A stretch of DNA of 33,469 bases from Hymenobacter profundi (GTDB lineage: Bacteria > Bacteroidota > Bacteroidia > Cytophagales > Hymenobacteraceae): the NCBI RefSeq assembly GCF_019334315.1, contig NZ_JAHWGL010000055.1:1-33469 (forward strand), in the 5' to 3' direction. The notes beneath the pieces are model-generated. The model searched no databases, was not told the origin of the DNA, and was given only the letters and a program-made list of their open reading frames with translations. Positions within the stretch are counted from its first letter, which is position 1; every line of letters starts with the position of its first letter. Position numbers and translations under genes: made by a program. Shown piece by piece: positions 16,517-22,956 of this stretch.

Positions 16517-17527
16517 TTAGCCCGCCGCTACTACCTTATCTGACCGACCGGGAAAATGCAGCCGACGGCGGGGTGGGGTAGCCTCCTTGCCGTGTCGCAG
16601 TCGCCCGGTCACGGCATCAATGCTCACGTTCACCTCAAAGCCCAGAATCAGGGTCATGCACACGAAATCCAGCCACACCATCAGACCGATAAGCGTGCCG
16701 ATGGAGCCGTAGAAATGGTTGTAGCTGTCGAAGATCTTGACGTAGAGAATGAAAAGGAAGGACACGATAAAGATCAGCACCGTGGCCACTACCGCCCCTG
16801 CCGACACAAATGGCCATTTGTTGTGCACGGGCGGCACATAGTAGTAAATCAGGCAGGTTATCATCAGCGAAAGGCCCGTAACGGAGCCATACTTCACAAT
16901 GGTAATCAGCTGATCTGTAAAAGTTTCGGACACTACCTCATGAAATACCAGCCAGTCGATGATATAGGTACCGAAGAAAATACTTGTGATGGCCACCAGC
17001 AGTAGCACCGACAGCACCACCGTCAGCAACGTGGCAATGACGCGCTTGCGCACGTAGGTGCGTCGCTTAAACGACGGGTACTTTTTCTCGAATGCATCGA
17101 GCAGGGCCATGATGCCGTTGGAGCTGAGTACCAGCGCGGTAGCAAAACCAAACGACAGCAAGCCACCATGTTGAATCGTGATGATGTCGTTGATGGTGCT
17201 GGCCGTGGCGGCGTACATCTCCTTCGGCATCAGGTCACCGATGAATTGCAGGATGTCCACGTTCAGGTTGGGTACCGGGATGTACGGTATCAGCGTGAAC
17301 AGGAAGATGATGGTGGGGAAGATGGCAATGGTCAGGTTGAACGCCATGTAGCTGGCGCGCTTGGTGATGCTGTCTAGCTTCGACTCCTGAATCATACGGT
17401 CCATCACATCGTACACCGACGCCCTACCCCCCGCGAAGCGCAAGCGCTTCAGCCACACCATCAGGCGGCGGTAGCTGCGGCGCTGACGAATGTCGGAGAG
17501 GCGGTAGCGGCGAACGGGTAGACGCAT
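16517..17527 (-). CDS. YihY/BrkB-family integral membrane protein
   Basis: This 336-residue polytopic membrane protein belongs to the family once called ribonuclease BN; members are now regarded as envelope or transport-type membrane proteins of uncertain activity. About six hydrophobic segments are visible, including NLTIAIFPTIIFLFTLIPYI, VIATLLTVVLSVLLLVAITSIFF and VSAGAVVATVLIFIVSFLFI. The family motif SYNHFYGSIGTLIGLMVWLD occurs near the C-terminus, followed by a basic cytoplasmic tail ending RRRLHFPGRSDKVVAAG. The N-terminus is very basic (RRYRLSDIRQRRSYRR). The downstream neighbours are the tRNA-Ser genes on the same strand; the thioesterase gene lies 83 bases upstream on the same strand, so co-transcription is possible. 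Confidence 0.88.
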   Translation of the reverse strand: MRLPVRRYRLSDIRQRRSYRRLMVWLKRLRFAGGRASVYDVMDRMIQESKLDSITKRASYMAFNLTIAIFPTIIFLFTLIPYIPVPNLNVDILQFIGDLMPKEMYAATASTINDIITIQHGGLLSFGFATALVLSSNGIMALLDAFEKKYPSFKRRTYVRKRVIATLLTVVLSVLLLVAITSIFFGTYIIDWLVFHEVVSETFTDQLITIVKYGSVTGLSLMITCLIYYYVPPVHNKWPFVSAGAVVATVLIFIVSFLFILYVKIFDSYNHFYGSIGTLIGLMVWLDFVCMTLILGFEVNVSIDAVTGRLRHGKEATPPRRRLHFPGRSDKVVAAG

Positions 17528-17610
17528 GCGGTAGGTGGTGAAATGATGAGTAGTGAGTTTGTGCGTAACCCCGGATCAGCCCAACGAATTCCGTGGCTCC
17601 TACCCTTCTT

Positions 17611-18105
17611 CTACTCCTTTTTCAGGAAAGCGGCTGGAGCGGGCGCTTCCGAGGCGGGCGTTTTGGGTGGCGTGAGCGGGCCGGCCGTTTCCTCCTCGGT
17701 GAAATAGGGAAGCAGTTTTTGCTGAATGGCAGCCGGAATGGGCACGGGCCGGCCGGTGCTCATATTCACGAATACCATCAGCGTGTGGCCTTCGGTAAGC
17801 AGTTCCTTCGCCTCGTTGTAGATTTCGTACTCAAACAGAATGCGCGTACCCTCGGCGGGCTGACGCAGCAGCATCCGCACGGTCAGTAGGTCGTCGTAGC
17901 GGGCGGGGCGGCGGAAGCGGGTGCGCAGTTCACCTACGGGCATCCCTACCCCTTCGGCCTCCATAGTCTTGTAGCTGATGCCTAACTGCCGGAATGCCTC
18001 AGTGCGCGCTACCTCAAAATAGGCCGCGTAGTTGCCGTGGTAGACGTAGCCCATCTGGTCCGTCTCGGCATAGCGCACGCGAATGAGGGTGTCGTGAGAG
18101 TACAT
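17611..18105 (-). CDS. YbgC-like acyl-CoA thioesterase (4HBT hotdog fold)
   Basis: This 164-residue thioesterase would hydrolyse acyl-CoA or hydroxybenzoyl-CoA-type thioesters in the cytoplasm. The hotdog signature is YAETDQMGYVYHGNYAAYFE, with catalytic Asp D16 and H23. Next comes FRQLGISYKTMEAEGVGMPV and the strands RARYDD/VRMLLRQPAEGTRILFEYE of the fold. A C-terminal extension of about 25 residues is Pro/Ala/Glu-rich (PLTPPKTPASEAPAPA) and probably disordered, beyond the usual 130-140 residues. It lies 63 bases after mltG on the same strand, separated by a hairpin terminator, so its expression may be partly independent. The start ATG at 18105 gives the standard family N-terminus. Confidence 0.9.
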   Translation of the reverse strand: MYSHDTLIRVRYAETDQMGYVYHGNYAAYFEVARTEAFRQLGISYKTMEAEGVGMPVGELRTRFRRPARYDDLLTVRMLLRQPAEGTRILFEYEIYNEAKELLTEGHTLMVFVNMSTGRPVPIPAAIQQKLLPYFTEEETAGPLTPPKTPASEAPAPAAFLKKE

Positions 18106-18132
18106 GGGAGTGAGTAGTAACTGAGTAATTAA

Positions 18133-18170
18133 AACAGACCGTCATGCTTCGCTCAGCATGACGGTCTGTT
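18133..18170 (-). terminator. Terminator of mltG, a half-size copy of the palindrome family
   Basis: The arms 18133-18148 and 18155-18170 are perfect 16-bp reverse complements with a 6-base loop. On the minus strand the hairpin begins at the mltG stop codon and is followed by TTTTAATTA. Its core on that strand, GTCATGCTGAGC then GAAGCATGAC, is the same word set as the outer arms of the long elements at 4745, 20201 and 29401. Confidence 0.85.
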
Positions 18171-19260
18171 ATTTCATAATTCCGCTCCTCGTCAGGGCGG
18201 CCTGGTAACGGCGGGCGTTTACCAGGTGTGCTGCCTCGTTGGTGGCAAAGGCATGGTAGCCACTGAAATCCTCTTTCGCGCAGAAATAGAGGTAGTTGTG
18301 GTCCTCAGGATTCAGTACGGCGTCGATGCTGGCGATGCTGGGCAGGTTGATGGGGCCGGGGGGTAGGCCGTTGTATTTGTACGTGTTGTAGGGCGAATCC
18401 TTCTGCAAATGCACGTTGAGCACGCGCTTGATGCCGAAGTCGCCGTTGGCGTACACTACGGTAGGGTCGGCTTGCAGCTTCATGCCGCGCTGGAGGCGGT
18501 TGAGGTAGACACCTGCCACGCGGGGACGCTCATCGGCGTGCTGCTGCTGCTCAGCCTCCACAATGCTGGCCAGCGTGCTCACCTGGGCGCGCGTGAGGCC
18601 TAGCTTTTGGCGCTTGGCGTCGCGGGCGGGCGTCCAAAACTTCTCGTACTCCTTTTTCATGCGCTGCATGAGGTTGTCGGCCGAAGAATTCCAATACAGC
18701 TCGTAGGTATTCGGAATGAACATCGTGAGGATAGTCGTGGTATCGAAGCCCAAGCTTTTGGTGTAGCTCGCGCTGCTCAGCAGCGAATCGAATTGCCCGG
18801 GCCGACTGTCGATGGTGTGGCTGAGCTTGAGCGCCAGGTCCTTGCGCAGCCGGATGTTCTGGAACGTGAGCTTCAGGGGCGACTGTCGCCCGGCGCGCAG
18901 GTCCGATACCAGCTGGCGGTTGGTGTAGCCGTCTTTCAGTTCGTAGCGGCCGGGCTTCACCAGCTCGGGATACTTCATTAGTTTGGCTACGAAGGCAAAC
19001 GAGAGCTTGTCTACGATGGCGCCAGAGGCATAGATGCTGTCTAGCACAGCCTTATACGGCTCACCGCGCCGGATGAGCACGTAGGTAGGCCGGCCGTTGG
19101 TGTCCACGTTGGCGGTGTAGAACACTTGATAGAAATAGTACGAGAAGCTTACGAACAGCACGCCCGCCAGCGCCACCACGGTGCCAATGCGCTTACGACG
19201 CTTGAGGGCCTTATCGCGGCGCTCGATAATATTAGGGGTAGGTTGAGATGGGGTAGCCAT
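18169..19260 (-). CDS. mltG: Endolytic murein transglycosylase MltG
   Basis: This 363-residue inner-membrane lytic transglycosylase cleaves nascent peptidoglycan strands and releases them from synthases. One N-terminal membrane segment follows a basic stretch (KRRKRIGTVVALAGVLFVSF). A LysM-like periplasmic region precedes the YceG domain. The catalytic glutamate is E235 in LASIVEAEQQQHADE, followed by VAGVYLNRLQRGMKLQADPT, the classic family block, and the NTYKYNGLPPGPI motif that lines the active site. The ATG at 19260 is chosen because it places the membrane segment near the N-terminus; the frame is open 28 codons further but that part looks non-coding. It may share a transcript with the thioesterase gene downstream, although a terminator separates them. 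Confidence 0.94.
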   Translation of the reverse strand: MATPSQPTPNIIERRDKALKRRKRIGTVVALAGVLFVSFSYYFYQVFYTANVDTNGRPTYVLIRRGEPYKAVLDSIYASGAIVDKLSFAFVAKLMKYPELVKPGRYELKDGYTNRQLVSDLRAGRQSPLKLTFQNIRLRKDLALKLSHTIDSRPGQFDSLLSSASYTKSLGFDTTTILTMFIPNTYELYWNSSADNLMQRMKKEYEKFWTPARDAKRQKLGLTRAQVSTLASIVEAEQQQHADERPRVAGVYLNRLQRGMKLQADPTVVYANGDFGIKRVLNVHLQKDSPYNTYKYNGLPPGPINLPSIASIDAVLNPEDHNYLYFCAKEDFSGYHAFATNEAAHLVNARRYQAALTRSGIMK

Positions 19261-19346
19261 GCGGCAGGCAACGGGTTGAGAAGGAAGATACTGGCCGATA
19301 CTCTTCGCCGGGGCATCCCAAACGGGCACACCAGGAGTATCCACCC

Positions 19347-19354
19347 CAAAAGTA
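19347..19354 (-). promoter_or_regulatory. -7 box TACTTTTG for mltG (minus strand)
   Basis: Exact TAnnTTTG match on the minus strand, 86 bases before the mltG ATG. It lies in the roughly 300-base divergent region between mltG and the YciO/Sua5 gene (19261-19560), which otherwise contains only promoter-like sequence; I see no small gene there. Confidence 0.4.
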
Positions 19355-19475
19355 CGAGTTCTGCCGCGCTAACTTCTGGCTGTGGGTAGCAAGCCCCCAA
19401 AACTTTCGGAGCGACTACCATGTATTAAGAGGATACATTTCGACCCGCTGTGGCCGAAATAGCAGACAGGCAACG

Positions 19476-19504
19476 TTGTTTTTCTGTTCTGCCTGCTACC
19501 TTTC
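19476..19504 (+). promoter_or_regulatory. Putative promoter for the YciO/Sua5 gene
   Basis: A TTG at 19476-19478 and TACCTTTC at 19497-19504 are separated by 18 bases. This matches the Bacteroidota -33/-7 pattern with one mismatch in the -7 box. It would give a leader of about 50 bases before the ATG at 19561. Confidence 0.4.
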
Positions 19505-19560
19505 TCCTACCCCACCGTTTGGTGGTAGCATCAGTTTTCACTCAATCCTTCTGCTTTCCT

Positions 19561-20190
19561 ATGGCTGCTACGTTGCTTCGCATTCACCCCGATAATCCAC
19601 CCCAAAACCGTCTGCTGCAAGCCGTAGAAGTGCTGCGCAAGGGCGGGGTCATTATTTATCCCACGGATACTATCTATGGTTTGGGCTGCGATATTCACAA
19701 CGCTAAAGCCGTGGAAAAGCTCTGTCGCATTAAAGGCATTCACCCAGATAAAGCCAATCTGTCATTTATCTGTGCCGATTTGTCGCACATCACCGACTAC
19801 GCCCACGGCATTACCACGCCCATGTATAAGGTGCTGAAGAAGGCCCTACCCGGCCCGTTCACCTTCATCTTTGAAGCTAGCCCGCAGGCTCCGCGCTACG
19901 GGGGCGTGAAACGCAAAACCGTAGGTATCCGCGTGCCCGACAATCAGATTTGCACCAGCCTGGTGCGCGAGTTGGGCAACCCCATCGTCTCCACCTCCAT
20001 CCGCGACGACGACGAGGTGTTGGAATACACCACCGACCCCGATCTGCTCTTCGAGAAATACCGCTCCCTGGTAGACCTCGTGATTGACGGCGGCTTCGGC
20101 AACAACGTCGCCAGCACCGTAGTCGACTGCACCAATGAGGACTTCGACATCATCCGCCAGGGCGCAGGAGATATTGAGCAGTATTTGTAG
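19561..20190 (+). CDS. YciO/Sua5/YrdC-family L-threonylcarbamoyladenylate synthase-like protein
   Basis: This 209-residue protein has the YrdC fold that makes threonylcarbamoyl-AMP for the t6A tRNA modification, or is its YciO paralogue. Family blocks are visible: GGVIIYPTDTIYGLGCDI with the substrate-binding KGG/PTDTxYGLGCD motif, RIKGIHPDKANLSFIC in place of the usual KxRP, LPGPFTFIFEAS, and VGIRVPDN then NPIVSTSI. The KRIK-HPDK variant and the absence of the C-terminal Sua5 domain point toward the YciO subgroup, whose exact role is less certain. The frame is open from 19450, but the ATG at 19561 gives the normal N-terminus. The gene faces lpxL-like across a palindrome. Confidence 0.88.
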   Translation: MAATLLRIHPDNPPQNRLLQAVEVLRKGGVIIYPTDTIYGLGCDIHNAKAVEKLCRIKGIHPDKANLSFICADLSHITDYAHGITTPMYKVLKKALPGPFTFIFEASPQAPRYGGVKRKTVGIRVPDNQICTSLVRELGNPIVSTSIRDDDEVLEYTTDPDLLFEKYRSLVDLVIDGGFGNNVASTVVDCTNEDFDIIRQGAGDIEQYL

Positions 20191-20200
20191 AAAACGCTTG

Positions 20201-20302
20201 TGTCATCCTGAACGCAGTGAAGGACCTTATGCCAGTGGAACGATACGCGTACCAACGACTCGTTCCACTGGCATAAGGTCCTTCACTGCGTTCAGGATGA
20301 CA
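20201..20302. repeat. Perfect 43-bp inverted repeat (palindromic element, copy 2)
   Basis: The arms 20201-20243 and 20260-20302 are exact reverse complements over 43 bases around a 16-base spacer, the same dimensions as copy 1 at 4745-4846. The outer 28 bases of each arm are nearly identical to copy 1; the next 10 or so differ, yet pairing stays perfect in both. It sits between the convergent YciO/Sua5 and acyltransferase genes, 11 bases after one stop and 22 before the other, and probably terminates both. Confidence 0.95.
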
Positions 20303-20324
20303 GATGCTCTTTCAGTCAGCGCTT

Positions 20325-21230
20325 CTACTCAACGTTCCGCTTATGCTTCCAGCGGCGATGTGACCATAAGTACTGCGCAGGGGCAGCCTGAATGTCACGC
20401 TCCAGCAGGCGGGCGAAGTCCTCGGCAATAGGGTAGGAACCCTTTTCAATGGGCGCATAGCCGTCGTAAAGCAATGTAATGGTGATGTCGTAGTAGCCGC
20501 GTCGCGCGCGCTGGATACTGACGTAGAACACCGGCGCTTGTAGTTGCGGGGCGAGGCGGTCGGCGCTAGTGTAGAAGCTGGTATCCTGGTGCAGGAAGGT
20601 GGTCCAATAGGGACTATCCCGGGGGCCAGCTGCCTGATCGGTGAGCAGGCTAAGTGCACGTCCTTCGCCGCGGGTGCTCAGCAGGTGGCGCAATGTATTG
20701 CGCATGGGCACTAGCACGGCTCCGGTGCGGGTGCGCAACTCATACATAAAGCTCTCAAAGAAAGGGCTACTCAGCGGCTTATATACCCCATCGGCCCTAC
20801 CCGGAAACCGCACCGCCGCGCCCGACAAAATCCACTCCCAATTGCCAGCGTGTGAGCCCAGCGTGAGGACAGTACGACCGGCTTCAAACAACGGCTCAAT
20901 CAGTTCAGGGTTGGTGAAGCGCACCCGCCTACCTAGCTCCTTCGCTGAAATGGTACGTAGCTTCAGAATCTCCACCATCACTTGGGCGAAGTGCCGATAG
21001 AAAGCCCGGCCGGTGGCGGCCACCTCCACCTCCGTTTTCTCGGGAAACGAGTTGCGAATATTCTCCGTGATGACGCGCCAGCGGTAGCGCACTCCGTAGG
21101 CCAGTAGCAGATAAATGCCATCGGACAGAAAATACAGCACCGACAGCGGTAGCCGGGACAGCCCAATCAGCAGCCAGTTGACGGGACGGAGGTACCAGGG
21201 GTAGGGTTTGGCAGGGGTAGAGGGAGGCAT
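20325..21230 (-). CDS. LpxL/HtrB-family lysophospholipid or lipid A acyltransferase
   Basis: This 301-residue membrane-associated acyltransferase probably adds secondary acyl chains to lipid A or a related lipid at the cytoplasmic face. The catalytic HX4E motif is H127-AGNW-E132 in LTLGSHAGNWEWIL. N-terminal hydrophobic segment: NWLLIGLSRLPLSVLYFLSD. The YKPLSSPFFESFMYELRTRTG block and LLTDQAAGP (family DQ motif) follow, and the C-terminus QYLWSHRRWKHKR is the usual YLWxHRRWK ending. The ATG at 21230 lies 3 bases after the stop of the secreted protein gene at 21234, so the two are translationally coupled in one operon. Confidence 0.92.
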   Translation of the reverse strand: MPPSTPAKPYPWYLRPVNWLLIGLSRLPLSVLYFLSDGIYLLLAYGVRYRWRVITENIRNSFPEKTEVEVAATGRAFYRHFAQVMVEILKLRTISAKELGRRVRFTNPELIEPLFEAGRTVLTLGSHAGNWEWILSGAAVRFPGRADGVYKPLSSPFFESFMYELRTRTGAVLVPMRNTLRHLLSTRGEGRALSLLTDQAAGPRDSPYWTTFLHQDTSFYTSADRLAPQLQAPVFYVSIQRARRGYYDITITLLYDGYAPIEKGSYPIAEDFARLLERDIQAAPAQYLWSHRRWKHKRNVE

Positions 21231-21233
21231 GCG

Positions 21234-22094
21234 TTAGTTGGTGGCGCCAGCGGGCGCGTAGTCTTCCATATCGCGAGTCAGTACAGTGCTCTGCGTGGTA
21301 AGCAGCTGGTTTTTCGCGTCGCGAATTTCAATAGTGAAAATATATTGCCCGCTGGGAAGCGGCCCAAGAGGCAACTCGCCGGCAATGGTGGTAGGCTTGC
21401 CTTGCGCAGCCTGCTCGAGCGTAGTCTCGGCTTCGGCAGCGCCACCTTCATCAGAGGCAATGCGGTAGCGCACCTTTAGCGGTTGTCCGGCGGGCGCTTG
21501 GTATAGCTCGGCGTAGAAAAAAATTTGCGTGGTGCCACGCCCGTAGTAGCCCCCCGGCGCCCGCGACAACCGTAGCCCGCCCCGTGCAAAATTGTCCTGC
21601 ACGCCTGACTTCGCCGCTGGTCGTACCAGCAGCACAATGTCACTTAGAAAGGCTTCTTTGTCCTTGGTTTGCAGCGTAAGCGACTGGTCTACTGTAGTCT
21701 CGCTGCCGGCTTTGTATTGGTCGCGCAGACGGGCGCGCACCGTGTACTGACCATCGGGCAGGACTACGCGCTTCTGGAAGCTGATAGGACTCTTGATGGC
21801 CGCTGTAGTGTCGCTGAGCACGGGTGGTTTCAGCGTTACGGTTTCCTGGTAGGCAGGCTGGCCGTCGGCTTTCAGGATTTCCAGCGTGAGCACGGCCGCC
21901 GCCTGAAACGTTTTGGGCGCCCGGCGCAGGTAGGTCAGCCCTGTACCCGGCACGGTGGCGTACAGCTCCACCACCGAGCCTTTCACGGTGCGGTCTTCGT
22001 TGCGAAAATGCGCTACATCGAGCAGCAGTTGGGGCGTGGCGGCCTGCACAGTGGCCGTCAAAAGGACAAAAAAGAAGCTGAGGAGAATACGCAT
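21234..22094 (-). CDS. Secreted protein of unknown function, beta-rich
   Basis: This 286-residue protein starts with a signal peptide (MRILLSFFFVLLTATVQA, cleavage near AQA). The mature part is rich in short alternating strands with segments such as VELYATVPGTGLTYLRR, LPDGQYTVRARLRDQYKAGS and LPSGQYIFTIEIRDAKNQLL, suggesting two or three immunoglobulin-like domains. It resembles the N-terminal part of Bacteroidota GWxTD-domain secreted proteins, but the GWxTD motif itself is not present; this likeness is from memory and uncertain. The ATG at 22094 is used; upstream frame is non-coding. It is the first gene of an operon with the LpxL-like acyltransferase, so an envelope role is plausible but not shown. 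Confidence 0.75.
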   Translation of the reverse strand: MRILLSFFFVLLTATVQAATPQLLLDVAHFRNEDRTVKGSVVELYATVPGTGLTYLRRAPKTFQAAAVLTLEILKADGQPAYQETVTLKPPVLSDTTAAIKSPISFQKRVVLPDGQYTVRARLRDQYKAGSETTVDQSLTLQTKDKEAFLSDIVLLVRPAAKSGVQDNFARGGLRLSRAPGGYYGRGTTQIFFYAELYQAPAGQPLKVRYRIASDEGGAAEAETTLEQAAQGKPTTIAGELPLGPLPSGQYIFTIEIRDAKNQLLTTQSTVLTRDMEDYAPAGATN

Positions 22095-22205
22095 CGTGTC
22101 AGTTTGGCGGGTAAAGGTAGCCGGTTCGGGGCTGGTTGGATTGTTGAACAGCAAAAGTCTGCGGCTTTGTGCCCTACCCTACTCAACAAGTTAGCCAGTT
22201 CGCCC

Positions 22206-22832
22206 GTGGTCATTTTCGAGTCGCAGTACAACCCGCCCATTGCCTTCTTTGCCGAGCTGGTAGGGCAGGACACGCTGCTGCTGGAGGCCCACGACCACTA
22301 CCGCAAACAGACCTACCGCAACCGCTGCCTTATCCTGACGGCCCAAGGGGTGAAACCGCTTACAGTGCCGGTGGTAGACGGCAACCGAAGCGAGAAAATT
22401 TCCACTGCTGCCATTGAAATCGACTATCGGCAGAACTGGGTGCACCAGCACTGGCGCACGCTGCAAACTGCATATGGCGGCACACCGTATTTTGAGTATT
22501 ACGCCGATTATCTGCATGACATCTACTACCAGCGCCCTACCCTACTTTTTGACCTAAACACACAGCTACTGCGTTTTTACCTGCGTTGCTTACGCTTGCG
22601 ACTTCACGTAGAACTCACGCAAGAATACCTTTCTTCTCATCCGGTTACATCGGACAGCGCCTTGCTTGACCGTCGCGACTGGCTGACGCCCAAAGCCGCT
22701 GTGGCAGACCAACCTGACAGGACGTCGGGCCCTGCCTACCCCCAGACCTTTGGCGTACAATTTGTACCCAATCTAAGTATCCTGGACCTGTTGTTTATGC
22801 AAGGTCCAGCCGCCGGCGCCTTTCTTACGTAA
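22206..22832 (+). CDS. WbqC-like family protein
   Basis: This is a protein of about 208 residues in the WbqC-like family, often found near polysaccharide or glycan-modification genes; its reaction is not firmly known. Family blocks are ESQYNPPIAFFAELV near the N-terminus, YRKQTYRNRCLILTAQGVKPLTVPV, then INYRQNWVHQHWRTLQTAYGGTPYFEYYAD, and a C-terminal LSILDLLFMQGP. The start is uncertain: no ATG precedes the conserved block. I chose the GTG at 22206; a TTG at 22167 would add 13 residues. The frame is open far upstream, but that overlaps the antisense secreted-protein gene and is rejected. It is a lone gene between the divergent secreted-protein operon and clpC. Confidence 0.8.
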   Translation: MVIFESQYNPPIAFFAELVGQDTLLLEAHDHYRKQTYRNRCLILTAQGVKPLTVPVVDGNRSEKISTAAIEIDYRQNWVHQHWRTLQTAYGGTPYFEYYADYLHDIYYQRPTLLFDLNTQLLRFYLRCLRLRLHVELTQEYLSSHPVTSDSALLDRRDWLTPKAAVADQPDRTSGPAYPQTFGVQFVPNLSILDLLFMQGPAAGAFLT

Positions 22833-22956
22833 GGTCAAATACGGCTAGTAGAACCTTCGCCCGAGCTTATCTGTTTTCAGGTACAATCGGCCTAATCCGT
22901 GCCCTGATCTCACTCGTGGGCTTGCGGGGTTCCGTTTTTCTTTATTACTTATCTGC

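Noticed and set aside
21669..22205. Extended N-terminus of the WbqC-like frame
   Set aside because: This part overlaps the signal peptide and body of the minus-strand secreted protein and has no WbqC similarity; only sequence from about 22206 fits the family.
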